Origin: Deltaproteobacteria bacterium
Lineage (GTDB): Bacteria > Desulfobacterota > GWC2-55-46 > JADFVP01
DNA length: 64,000 bases
Assembly (NCBI GenBank): GCA_029262515.1
Contig: JAJCZH010000024.1
Location: forward strand, 62,001 to 126,000
Reading direction: 5' to 3'
The translations under genes and the position numbers were made by a program. How positions within the stretch are numbered: the stretch's first letter is position 1; every line of letters starts with the position of its first letter. Positions 18,575 to 26,427 of this stretch are shown here, one piece after another. The notes under the pieces are model-generated. The model did no database searches, was not told where the DNA came from, and was given only the letters and a program-made list of their open reading frames with translations.

Positions 18575-18948
18575 CGTTTGTTCCTTTCTGCCCTAAAAGA
18601 ATCTGATATTAATTTCTCCACCGTTATGATGCCCGAGCTTACATCCCTTGGTTTCTTGCTAAAGTGGATAAAGTATCGACTATTCCCTTTGTACGTAAAG
18701 CAAGCCTTATGACTCCCCTTCAGTAGTTCCTTAGGCGGATCAAAGATGTAAAAATTAAACTTTCCAAGATAGCTTTCGTTGATTACACCACGCCACCGTC
18801 CAAAGTCACTAACGAAATGACCTGCATACTCGCCATTGAATCGTCGCCAGCCATTTTCTTTCCAGTAAGGGTATTCCTTGCCGACAGCTTTTACGTCAAT
18901 CTTTGTACTTTTAAAAGATGAAAAAGATAGTCCCGTGAGGTTCCGCAT
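18562..18948 (-). CDS. Candidate E2-like protein of the Ubl operon
   Basis: A 128-residue protein lying between the modifier and protease genes, where bacterial Ubl operons usually encode an E2-fold protein. It has aromatic and glycine-rich strands (NGWRRF...GEYAGHF...GRWRGV), then FDPPKELLKGSHKACF and YFIHFSKKPRDVSSGIITVEKLI. The only cysteine is C83, near H80, with H95 further on. The PP turn before a single Cys and a following helix are compatible with a reduced UBC fold, but I cannot prove homology by eye. It could instead be an unrelated partner. AAGGA precedes its start. Confidence 0.5.
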   Translation of the reverse strand: MRNLTGLSFSSFKSTKIDVKAVGKEYPYWKENGWRRFNGEYAGHFVSDFGRWRGVINESYLGKFNFYIFDPPKELLKGSHKACFTYKGNSRYFIHFSKKPRDVSSGIITVEKLISDSFRAERNKRWIS

Positions 18949-18959
18949 TGACCTAGTCC

Positions 18960-19334
18960 TTACAAGTTGAACACTTTTTTTTTAAGCCCATAGCTCCTGT
19001 CACCCCATGTTTTATTGTCCTGATCAGTTGCGACATTACGAGTCTTATCCAGAAAATCACTTATTCTACTATTTAGCATACCGAGTGTAGTGCGGGGGAC
19101 TGAGTCCCCCCCGCCTACAGATACATCCTCGGGCGTTGCATAAAACTTCTCAGAATCCATCGCCATAGAGAATATGTTGGTTTCAGGGGTAAGTAGTTCC
19201 CCACCCTTTCTTGTAAGCTGATACCCAACAAGGTTAGCTTCCTTCATAACTTCTCCTACTGTTGCACCTTCGGATATTCCAATGTCTTTGATCTCACCGC
19301 TTGCCGCGACGACTATTGATATTTGCTTTTCCAT
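18960..19334 (-). CDS. Ubiquitin-like (beta-grasp) modifier with C-terminal tail
   Basis: A 124-residue protein, first gene of the operon, with GGAGGT before its ATG. Residues 1-73 read as a beta-grasp domain: two starting strands (KQISIVVAASGEIKDIGI), a helix (TVGEVMKEANL), then YQLTRKGGELL and a last strand KFYATPEDVSV. This is followed directly by GGG at 74-76. A 48-residue tail (77-124) follows, so the glycines are not terminal and would need exposure by cleavage. The neighbouring JAMM and E1 genes support a conjugatable modifier. I recognise the pattern, not a named family. Confidence 0.75.
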   Translation of the reverse strand: MEKQISIVVAASGEIKDIGISEGATVGEVMKEANLVGYQLTRKGGELLTPETNIFSMAMDSEKFYATPEDVSVGGGDSVPRTTLGMLNSRISDFLDKTRNVATDQDNKTWGDRSYGLKKKVFNL

Positions 19335-19525
19335 TTTTTTACCTCCGTAGTTTTGTTCACGCTTGAATTTTTAGCTTACCAAGCCACCCCTTTTTGCCCG
19401 TAATGCCATACAACTAATAGCTATATTAGCTTCCATATTTGCCGCGTTCTTATTCCCTTTATTCCATGAATTTCTTCCGTAATTTATTCCGGGTTTATTC
19501 CACTTAAATTCCGCCTTATTCTGTA
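19335..19525. promoter_or_regulatory. Upstream region of the Ubl operon
   Basis: AT-rich spacer of 191 bases between the nuclease-like gene and the modifier gene, both on the minus strand. It ends with a strong ribosome site for the modifier. It also contains a run of near-repeated 'ttattcc' words (about 19449-19512: four or more copies of TTATTCC-like hexamers). A promoter is expected here but I could not assign boxes with confidence. Confidence 0.35.
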
Positions 19526-19885
19526 CTATTTATTATTCTTTAAATTCGGAATAAAATCGTCCAATACTAGAAACCGTACTTTCTCTAATACGAACATATT
19601 TAATTTCCTACTGGCCCTCCTCTCTATCCGGTTGGAGATTTTCTTATTTATTGAAATGATCCACACCTTGTCACAACCTACGCTTAGATCAAGAATAATG
19701 TTCTCAACCGCATGCCTTTCAGTCAGCTGGACCTCAGCTGCTATCGTGTGCCGGGTGCGTTTGCTTTGTAAAAGGACGTCTATCTTCTTTCCCTTGATAT
19801 AATGTTCTTTTATGGCGATCCAATCCGCTACCTGTGCTTGCGCTTTAATACTGTCTTGAATATCGTTGTGAATTTCACTTCGCAC
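19526..19885 (-). CDS. Small nuclease-like protein (PD-(D/E)xK pattern)
   Basis: A 119-residue protein. KGKKIDVLLQS followed by HTIAAEVQLTERHAVENI gives an Asp and a Glu-x-Gln at the spacing of restriction-endonuclease-like folds, and VWIISINKKISNRIER fits a following strand and helix. The C-terminal domain of the 657-residue ATPase at 26.4-28.4 kb has the same order of elements, which supports the call. It overlaps the end of the upstream ATPase gene by 11 bases. Function is probably DNA processing with that ATPase (inference). Confidence 0.5.
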   Translation of the reverse strand: MRSEIHNDIQDSIKAQAQVADWIAIKEHYIKGKKIDVLLQSKRTRHTIAAEVQLTERHAVENIILDLSVGCDKVWIISINKKISNRIERRASRKLNMFVLEKVRFLVLDDFIPNLKNNK

Positions 19886-21638
19886 TTATGTACCTCAAGC
19901 CCTCTTCTGTTAACTTAAGCACTTTTGTGGGCCTTCCTCTCTTGCCTGTATGCCTAACATCTTCTTCAATTAGGCCGTTATCAAGTGCCTTCTTTTTTAA
20001 GGCGTCTCCTTTCCTTGCGGAATGACTGAGCGCCTTATAAATATCCGTAAGTTTTACTTCGGGATGGCCGTTAACGTACTTCAAAAGTCTCTCTAAGTCT
20101 TCTAAAGGGTTCGTAGTCACAGTAGGTAAGGTCCTCGTTAATGCTCTCACCCTCGAGATGCTACTATCAGTTATATTTCTACTAACTACGCGAACCGTCT
20201 TCTCTCTTAGGAACCCTGAACCCAGTGAATTAAGTTGGGCAACTTTCTCCTTCATCAGCATTTTTAGCTCTGCATCAGTAATATGTCTTTGAACCTTTGA
20301 CTTATAGGTCATGATACGGAATGGATAGGGGTACTCGGCTATCTTCACTAAAGCCACATGTCTCCCGAGTTGTGGAATCATCTGTCTCTGTCCCTCATTG
20401 CAGCCCATGGCGGTCGATATTTCTCGTATCTCTTTCGGGACGCTATGTTGAAAGCTAACGAAACAGCTTGCGGCTCTCGTAAAGCCTGCAAGTTCTGTCG
20501 CGAACTGGTCGCTAATGAACCACGCGCATCCCAAGGAACGGCTCTTGGTGTACATGTCCTTAATGTAGTTTGTACCTTCACCGATACGCGATTTGCCGAA
20601 GACACACTTGGCTTCATCGACCACGATAACCCTATTAACTCTATGCCGCTCCTCACCAATTAGACCTTGACGTTGATACTGTCTGCACTTCAGTTTCATG
20701 TACCAAGAGCGTTTGTCTTCACTCAGATCGCCGATCTCGTATGAGATAAAGCTGTGTTTATCAAGCTGATCAAGAGAGTATCCTCTCCGGCAGTCAGCCA
20801 TGCCTTTGAAGGATCTAATTATGTAATCCAGTTTCCTCAGAGCTGTTCTGATCTTGTTCTTCTCTGCGGTTTTTGTGCCTGGTCTAACTAGTTTCTCCTG
20901 GACAAACTTTTTAAGGTCGTTAAACGATGGAGGTTCACAACCGTTATTGACTTTGGATTTATGATAAAGCTCGGCGCTGAAATTAAAGAGCATCTCTTTT
21001 GTCTCATCTCTGATACTGAAGTCCTGCTGTGTTATCTCCCAAATGAACTGAAGGTGATCTTCTGGAGAGCCTATTGGTTCAAGAGGGTTGAACCAATCAT
21101 CGTAGTGATTTATGACAAGGCCATTCTCGCAACCCGAAACCTGCATGAGGTTTCTATAGTCCATTGCAACATCAAATACAGCCACTCGTATACCGAGTGC
21201 TATGAATTGAGGAATAAGAGATAGGTTGAGTTCAGTTTTCCCCATCCCGAAAGTTCCGTAGCTCGTCTGGTTCCCGCTAAATTGTTCTATTCTAAGCTTT
21301 ACATCCATATTGGAGTCGATAATTCTGCCGATAGTAATAACACCGCCATTGAAAAGATCACTCGGGAGGCTGTTGTTTTCCCTTCTCTTTTCCTCAATCC
21401 TCTTCCATAATCGCTGCTCGACCATTCTGACTTGGTGTTTTATCAGTGAGTGGTTCCTACTAAAGGCCCGGACAACTGCTAGAGCATTCAGCACAAATTT
21501 TTCCCGCTCAGCACCGGCCTCAATGGCCAATTCGTTGATGTAGTCTGCTGCCTTCTGTGCATAGCTCCGTAAATCAATCGTTGACTTAGTAGAACTACCC
21601 GTATGGCTGAATTTTTCAAAATTACTTCCCACCGTCAT
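19875..21638 (-). CDS. HerA/FtsK-like AAA+ ATPase with C-terminal winged helix
   Basis: A 587-residue P-loop ATPase. Walker A is GTFGMGKTE (near residue 129), Walker B is VIVVDEAKCVFG (near residue 329), and RAASCFVSFQHSV follows as a sensor-like segment. The last 70 residues (PLEDLERLLKYVNGHPEVKLTDIY...GKRGRPTKVLKLTEEGLRYI) form a wHTH. It resembles HerA/DUF87-type DNA pumps of mobile elements. It overlaps the nuclease-like gene downstream and the zinc-cluster protein upstream, so the three form one unit. No relaxase is nearby. Confidence 0.75.
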   Translation of the reverse strand: MTVGSNFEKFSHTGSSTKSTIDLRSYAQKAADYINELAIEAGAEREKFVLNALAVVRAFSRNHSLIKHQVRMVEQRLWKRIEEKRRENNSLPSDLFNGGVITIGRIIDSNMDVKLRIEQFSGNQTSYGTFGMGKTELNLSLIPQFIALGIRVAVFDVAMDYRNLMQVSGCENGLVINHYDDWFNPLEPIGSPEDHLQFIWEITQQDFSIRDETKEMLFNFSAELYHKSKVNNGCEPPSFNDLKKFVQEKLVRPGTKTAEKNKIRTALRKLDYIIRSFKGMADCRRGYSLDQLDKHSFISYEIGDLSEDKRSWYMKLKCRQYQRQGLIGEERHRVNRVIVVDEAKCVFGKSRIGEGTNYIKDMYTKSRSLGCAWFISDQFATELAGFTRAASCFVSFQHSVPKEIREISTAMGCNEGQRQMIPQLGRHVALVKIAEYPYPFRIMTYKSKVQRHITDAELKMLMKEKVAQLNSLGSGFLREKTVRVVSRNITDSSISRVRALTRTLPTVTTNPLEDLERLLKYVNGHPEVKLTDIYKALSHSARKGDALKKKALDNGLIEEDVRHTGKRGRPTKVLKLTEEGLRYISAK

Positions 21639-22105
21639 CTCCGTTTCTTTTCATTCTCTTGCCAAGTATCGTGCTCATCCATAGCCTGCTTGTAATGCTT
21701 AAGGCAGTAGGGCGTTATTTTTTCACCAAGTTCAAACATATATACATGCTTCAAGCAGAGAGGTTTTTTGCAGCCGTATATGTGGCAGTTAAAAATATAT
21801 GAATCATATTCACAACAAATATCGCACTGCCCCTTAATTTCGTTCTCTTTAACTCTGTGACCGGATTTTACTATCAGCATAGGCTTTTCTACTTCAGACT
21901 CCATGCCCTCTTTAGTTGGGCGTATCTTTCTTATCCATGAAGTCCAACCATCATTGCTTGCTTTGGTTGGCTTTATTTTCACACTTTCTTCACTTAAGCT
22001 ACCTTCAGCCTCCGGAACATCAGGTACTTGTGACTTTTTAGACTCAAGAGAAGGTTGGGAGTTCTTGTTTGTATCTCTGATCCCTATTAATTTTGTCTTC
22101 TTCAT
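21635..22105 (-). CDS. Hypothetical protein with C-terminal Cys/His zinc cluster
   Basis: A 156-residue protein. Residues 1-85 are polar and low in predicted structure; the rest has a dense Cys/His array (CDICCEYDSY, NCHIYGCKKPLCLKHVYMF, PYCLKHYK) consistent with a two-zinc cross-brace like a B-box or ZZ finger. It overlaps the ATPase gene by four bases (ATGA-type). I do not recognise a family; it may act as an adaptor for the ATPase. Confidence 0.6.
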   Translation of the reverse strand: MKKTKLIGIRDTNKNSQPSLESKKSQVPDVPEAEGSLSEESVKIKPTKASNDGWTSWIRKIRPTKEGMESEVEKPMLIVKSGHRVKENEIKGQCDICCEYDSYIFNCHIYGCKKPLCLKHVYMFELGEKITPYCLKHYKQAMDEHDTWQENEKKRR

Positions 22106-22111
22106 AATCCC

Positions 22112-22516
22112 CTACATACTTGCTATAATTTGAACAATCAAACCAATCCATATTGAAGCTATAATGATTTTTTTAAGTCTTAATTGATTCCCTAACCGCG
22201 GTGTTATGAAGAAAGCTAGCCTGCTAGGAAGAAATATTATGCAGCACAGTGCAATAAGAAAATTAAGTGTTAGGAACTCTTTTCCTATGTTTCTAAATTC
22301 CTCTACAGGAACATACAAAGAAATCGCTATGCTAAGTACTGCTATACAGACTTGAGAATGAACCGTACGCCATGGAAGGTATACCCATGCTGCAAAGAGC
22401 GTAGTGCTGCTTAACGCAAGTAAGAAGCCAACTCTTAAGATATACGAGCTCAAGCCCATAGGTAGGTAGTAAATCAAATCAAAAACAAAATCTCTCGATT
22501 GCACTAAAATATCCAT
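22112..22516 (-). CDS. Small polytopic membrane protein
   Basis: A 134-residue protein with four hydrophobic segments at about 22-46, 55-72, 82-100 and 113-132. No signature residues are recognised. It stops six bases before the zinc-cluster gene and heads the same minus-strand run (membrane protein, zinc-cluster protein, ATPase, nuclease). Confidence 0.6.
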   Translation of the reverse strand: MDILVQSRDFVFDLIYYLPMGLSSYILRVGFLLALSSTTLFAAWVYLPWRTVHSQVCIAVLSIAISLYVPVEEFRNIGKEFLTLNFLIALCCIIFLPSRLAFFITPRLGNQLRLKKIIIASIWIGLIVQIIASM

Positions 22517-22683
22517 TTACACACCTTCTATAGTCGTAAAATTCATTGTTGTCCCATACGCATATTGTAAAACTCACTATTATCTGAGAAAATAGCTAAA
22601 AGATATTGGTTGATATTATCTATATTGTGTGTCAAATTATAATCTTTGTCAACGCTAAGTACCCGTAAGTACTAAGGAAACCC

Positions 22684-24621
22684 ATGAATTACTCTAAGAA
22701 AACTATCAAACAACTGGCTCGAAAAGAAGATAAGGCTGATAAAGGTATCTATATGTTCATCAATAAGATGTTCAAAGAAACCAAGCGGTTAAGAGCCAAT
22801 AGTCCCGTGATAGTGAGTATAGCCAAACACCAACAAACCCTTCATTATGCATATAAAAGTGAAAGTAGGAGAGGGAAAAGAGGTGGGCGCTTCAAGAAGA
22901 TAGAATTTATGATGATTGGTTGTGCGTTTTACTACCTAGCTAAATGCACTTTAAAAGGGCGAGTAGGCGATTTCAACATTGGTGAGAATGAATTTGCAAG
23001 ATATGTATGGTTAATAACGGACAACACTGATTATAAGGCAGACCAGCTTAGGTCAGAAGTAACGTGTTTAAATGATGTGAATAATATTATACGGAACTTT
23101 TATGCTTATGATCTTGACGGTATTATTGCTGACTATACTCTTAAAAGCATAGGACATGAACTTGGTAAGAATGGTTGTGCCTTAAAACCAAAATTTATAA
23201 CAGTTCCCCAAATCGAAAATGATAATAAAGATAATAGAGTAGAAAGTCTATTCAAGAGGGTCAAAGAGAAACTTGGAGAATTAGAAGAGCATGGATATGC
23301 GAAAGAAGAATATAAAGGGGATAAAGACGTAATCCATAATAAAAGAATGATCCATGAGAAGTCTAATAGACTTCATATGATTGCAATAAAAGCAGTAGAG
23401 TCCTTGATGAAAACTTATGAACAGGAAGGAGGGTTACATGGACAAGGTTCAGAAGAACTTGAGAATTCATTAAGTAATATCGATGATTATATGGCTATAA
23501 TTATTGCTATGCTATTAATAGATAAGCAGGAGGGAGAGGAACCGTACAGTAAAATAACGATAGCTGACTCTCAGTCTGAAGGTCTTGCTCTGGTTAAACT
23601 AATCTTATCTATGACGTTATCTGAATTGCGAGATAATAAGTCTGCATCACTAGATGAGATACTTGATCGTCTTATTAGTATCTTTACAACAAAAGCAGGC
23701 CTATCGGAAGTTTCTCCCGTGAATAAGTTAATAAGAGACCCAAAAGATAAGCCTACATGGTTAATACAGCATGGATTGCGCAATGAGGATATCAAAAGAA
23801 GAGATGAATTAATTATTGCAACAACAACAAGCTTCTTTTCGACAGGTTTGGCAACAGTCCTTGCTGAGAAATTTACAGATGTCATGAGCACTAGTAGTAA
23901 ACGACAAATTTCCGTCAAACACGCTTCTCTTGGTTCTGGAGAAGCGGTTTCTTTGTTAAGGAGCAGGTGTGCCGACATGGCACTCATTCATTCGCCCTTT
24001 CACGAAGAATTATTTTTGGCTTCAGAAGAAACTTCCTCCAGCACTAAATTAATGAGAAATAATTTTGTTTTAGTTGGGCCACCAGAGTCGTCTAAGGTCA
24101 AGCCCAAAACCCTTATGGATGCATTACGTTATATATATAATAATGGAGATTTTCTTAGTCGAAATGATTTCTCTGGAACCCATTTATGTGAACTGCAACT
24201 TTGGAAGCACTTTTTTTGTCCTTCAGAAATCGGGCTTGAAGTTACAAAAAAATATCTTCGGAACTGGGAAAAATACAACCTATTACAAGTAGAGGAGTAC
24301 AAGCAGATCGACAAAAACTTGCTAATATCTACTAGAGGCATGGAAGAGGCATTAAGAACAGCAAGCGTGAACGGGTACTATATAATATCAGATGCTGGAA
24401 CATTTTCTTATAATCAGAGCAGCCTTAAATTAGAAGTTTTTTTTAGAAATAACAATGAAAAGCTGTTAAACAATGACTATAGTTTAATTACACTGAATAG
24501 TCCGGGAACGAATTTTGAACTAGCTAAGCAATATCGTGATTTTGTGTCTAGTGCTGAAGGAAAAGAGATCATAGCTAGTTATGTCGATGCTGGTGGAAAT
24601 GAATTATTCACAGTTATATAG
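22684..24621 (+). CDS. Cytosolic protein with C-terminal TupA-like periplasmic-binding-protein domain
   Basis: A 645-residue plus-strand protein in an otherwise minus-strand region. Residues from about 375 onward match the tungstate-binding TupA/PBP-like-2 pattern: IIATTTSFFSTGLATVLAEKF, then SLGSGEAVSLLRSRCADMALIHSP, then NNFVLVGPPESSK, and late GYYIISDAGTF and FELAKQYRDFVSS. The N-terminus has no signal peptide and the first 370 residues (basic, mostly helical) match nothing I know. A ligand-sensing domain in a cytosolic protein is unusual; it might sense an oxyanion or phage-derived metabolite. AT-rich codon use differs from the core genes. Confidence 0.7.
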   Translation: MNYSKKTIKQLARKEDKADKGIYMFINKMFKETKRLRANSPVIVSIAKHQQTLHYAYKSESRRGKRGGRFKKIEFMMIGCAFYYLAKCTLKGRVGDFNIGENEFARYVWLITDNTDYKADQLRSEVTCLNDVNNIIRNFYAYDLDGIIADYTLKSIGHELGKNGCALKPKFITVPQIENDNKDNRVESLFKRVKEKLGELEEHGYAKEEYKGDKDVIHNKRMIHEKSNRLHMIAIKAVESLMKTYEQEGGLHGQGSEELENSLSNIDDYMAIIIAMLLIDKQEGEEPYSKITIADSQSEGLALVKLILSMTLSELRDNKSASLDEILDRLISIFTTKAGLSEVSPVNKLIRDPKDKPTWLIQHGLRNEDIKRRDELIIATTTSFFSTGLATVLAEKFTDVMSTSSKRQISVKHASLGSGEAVSLLRSRCADMALIHSPFHEELFLASEETSSSTKLMRNNFVLVGPPESSKVKPKTLMDALRYIYNNGDFLSRNDFSGTHLCELQLWKHFFCPSEIGLEVTKKYLRNWEKYNLLQVEEYKQIDKNLLISTRGMEEALRTASVNGYYIISDAGTFSYNQSSLKLEVFFRNNNEKLLNNDYSLITLNSPGTNFELAKQYRDFVSSAEGKEIIASYVDAGGNELFTVI

Positions 24622-24637
24622 TTTTTTAAAGTTGCAA

Positions 24638-24673
24638 GGCGGGCACAAGCTCGTATGAACCCGTGCCCACCCC
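24638..24673 (-). repeat. Conserved hairpin element, copy B
   Basis: A 36-base hairpin read on the minus strand, 16 bases after the stop of the TupA-like gene. It matches copy A (28901-28936) at 28 of 36 positions and all eight differences are transitions. The stem pairs GGTGGGCAC with GTGCCCGCC and the loop contains TTCATACGAG. Confidence 0.75.
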
Positions 24674-24687
24674 TGTCTAATATATTG

Positions 24688-25563
24688 TTACCACGGAATG
24701 TCTGGTACTGCGGCTGGCAGTGTAGTCGCTTCCACCCTTTCTATCATCTCGATAAGCTGAAAGCCTATCTTCCTGATCGTATTACCAGCCAAAAGAACTC
24801 TCTCCACCTCTTCACTCCACGAGGCAATATAAGGAAACGAGTATCCGGATGAGTTGAGGCCAAAGTGAGCGGACGTTATGAACGCTACGCCTTCAGCTAT
24901 TACTTCGCCAGTTAGTCGGTCGTGCTTTTCAAGTTCCTTATCGTTCTGTCCATTTATGGCCAGGTGGTGGGCGAGCTCATGCAAGAGCGTCTTGCATTGT
25001 TCCTCAACCGTCAGCCTACTTGAGAGCACGATCTGCTGCTCCTTAGGTTTATAGTAGCCTCTTGCTTCGCCTTCAATATCCTCGTAGTCAACCGGTACCG
25101 GTGAAGCCCGGAAAATCCTATCAAAGAGATCTTGAGCGTCACCGTCCATCACCGGCATCTCTGTCTCGATCTCCGGCACAGACTTACCATCCGTCTGCTC
25201 CACATCAAAAACATATACCGCACGAAAGCCTATTAGCCTCTCTACTTCTGTTTCAGCCACCTCCAGGTTTGATTTTGTATTCATTCGGGTAGTATTCTCC
25301 TTTACCTTCTTGATTACGGGTGCAAATATCGCTATCCCTTTTTCACCCTTCTTTATGTGTCTACCCAGTGAGTTCCACGTCTTCATGCCTGCCACATGTG
25401 TTACTCCTTTACGCTGTGACCATATGAGCAGCGTGTTGCCGAAGCTGTACCTTCTAAACTTCGATGAAAAGGTTATGAAGTCTTTGAAGGATTCAGACTC
25501 CATAACCTGCTTTACGCCTTCAACCAGTTTTGCATGGTATTCTTTTATCTTGATCATCTTCAT
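24688..25563 (-). CDS. ArdC-like antirestriction protein with zinc-metallopeptidase domain
   Basis: A 291-residue protein. The N-terminal half has the ArdC ssDNA-binding pattern (YSFGNTLLIWSQRKGVTHVAG, then WNSLGRHIKKGEKGIAIFAP); the C-terminal half has a metallopeptidase helix LLHELAHHLAIN near residue 191. ArdC proteins protect incoming DNA from restriction and are typical of conjugative or integrative elements. AGGAG precedes the ATG. It is transcribed apart from its neighbours, with two terminators upstream. Confidence 0.85.
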   Translation of the reverse strand: MKMIKIKEYHAKLVEGVKQVMESESFKDFITFSSKFRRYSFGNTLLIWSQRKGVTHVAGMKTWNSLGRHIKKGEKGIAIFAPVIKKVKENTTRMNTKSNLEVAETEVERLIGFRAVYVFDVEQTDGKSVPEIETEMPVMDGDAQDLFDRIFRASPVPVDYEDIEGEARGYYKPKEQQIVLSSRLTVEEQCKTLLHELAHHLAINGQNDKELEKHDRLTGEVIAEGVAFITSAHFGLNSSGYSFPYIASWSEEVERVLLAGNTIRKIGFQLIEMIERVEATTLPAAVPDIPW

Positions 25564-25590
25564 GTCTATATCTCCTACTTAGAAATTAAA

Positions 25591-25614
25591 AAAACCCGCT
25601 CAAGGACGGGTTTT
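25591..25614 (-). terminator. Terminator upstream of the ArdC-like gene (proximal)
   Basis: AAAACCCG pairs with CGGGTTTT around an 8-base loop, with As and Ts flanking on both strands. On the minus strand the U tract continues into TTTAATTTC. Confidence 0.7.
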
Positions 25615-25650
25615 AGTGTGTGTCAAAAGACTCTATTGTCTCTTGAGCAT

Positions 25651-25676
25651 AAAAAAAGAGGCGCAAAAAGCGCCCC
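25651..25676 (-). terminator. Terminator upstream of the ArdC-like gene (distal)
   Basis: On the minus strand GGGGCGC pairs with GCGCCTC (one G-T pair) around TTTTT, followed by seven Ts. With the 25591 hairpin it insulates the ArdC-like gene from the ATPase transcript. Confidence 0.75.
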
Positions 25677-26077
25677 TTAAAGGTAGAACTATTAAAATCT
25701 CATCTCTCGACGACAAAGCCTTGCTAGGTTACAGTCAGGTTTTGTCTATACCGTTCACGGCAAGATTGATAAACGATGCACGCCTACTAATCCATTACTC
25801 CTCTAGTTACACGACCAAAGATGCATAGTACTTGTGGCTATATCTCCTTTCCGAAGCACATAGGCTTCTAAATATTGGGGTGTTTCCTTGAGAGTAGTGA
25901 CTGGTTTTTTTTAAAGGTTGTCGGATGTTGGACGGGTGGGGAAATGTATCTCCAGCTACAGTATGCACAATATACATACTACATATTCTAATATAGAATC
26001 AAACTCAGCAATTTACGTACAGATAAGTAGAATACTAAAAACCTAATTTTTTGTATCTTGGAGCAACCTTATAACTT

Positions 26078-26329
26078 AGCCGCTTTCCTATATCATTCAA
26101 TTGCAGCTGTGTAGTCCTTTGGTATACTAATGCCATACTGATACATAAGGCCGAGATCAAATTGAGCAGAAGTATCTCCTTGCGCAGCAAGAACTTTAGT
26201 TTCATTAAATGATAATCCAAAATCATCTTCTTCAAAAGCCATCAAGCCCACCACATAGTCTGGAAAAATAATTGTCTTTGTTTTGTCGATACTCACAGTA
26301 TTTCTGAATATCTGTGACAGTAAGAACAT
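26078..26329 (-). pseudogene. Sel1-repeat protein remnant
   Basis: The minus-strand frame contains a clear Sel1 repeat: AAQGDTSAQFDLGLMYQYG, then KDYTAAIE, followed by TGA where the repeat expects Trp (TGG), then YRKAAKL and a second stop, TAA. So the repeat continues in frame through a nonsense codon. Sel1 proteins are helical scaffolds. There is no ribosome site before the first ATG. The fragment is small and probably non-functional. Confidence 0.65.
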
Positions 26330-26427
26330 TTAAAATATATAATATAATAGAATCTACCACAAGTGTGCACTATAAAGAAAAGGCCGTATAATACACATAC
26401 CAGATAGAGCCTTTTCGCTATTGAACT

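Larger units (their letters stand above)
25564..26034. other. Intergenic region upstream of the ArdC-like gene
   Basis: About 470 bases with two minus-strand terminators near its left end. A ribosome-site-like block (AGGAGATATAG on the minus strand at about 25834-25844) resembles the one before the ArdC gene, but no sustained frame follows it. I see no other gene; the remainder is AT-rich. Confidence 0.5.

Noticed and set aside
17122-19334. Ubl operon as a PRTRC (ParB/ThiF) cassette
   Set aside because: No ParB-like or PRTRC A-F family proteins are nearby; only ThiF and JAB are shared.
19449-19512. Repeated TTATTCC words before the Ubl operon as a CRISPR or iteron array
   Set aside because: The words are short, irregularly spaced and lack spacers; too weak for either call.
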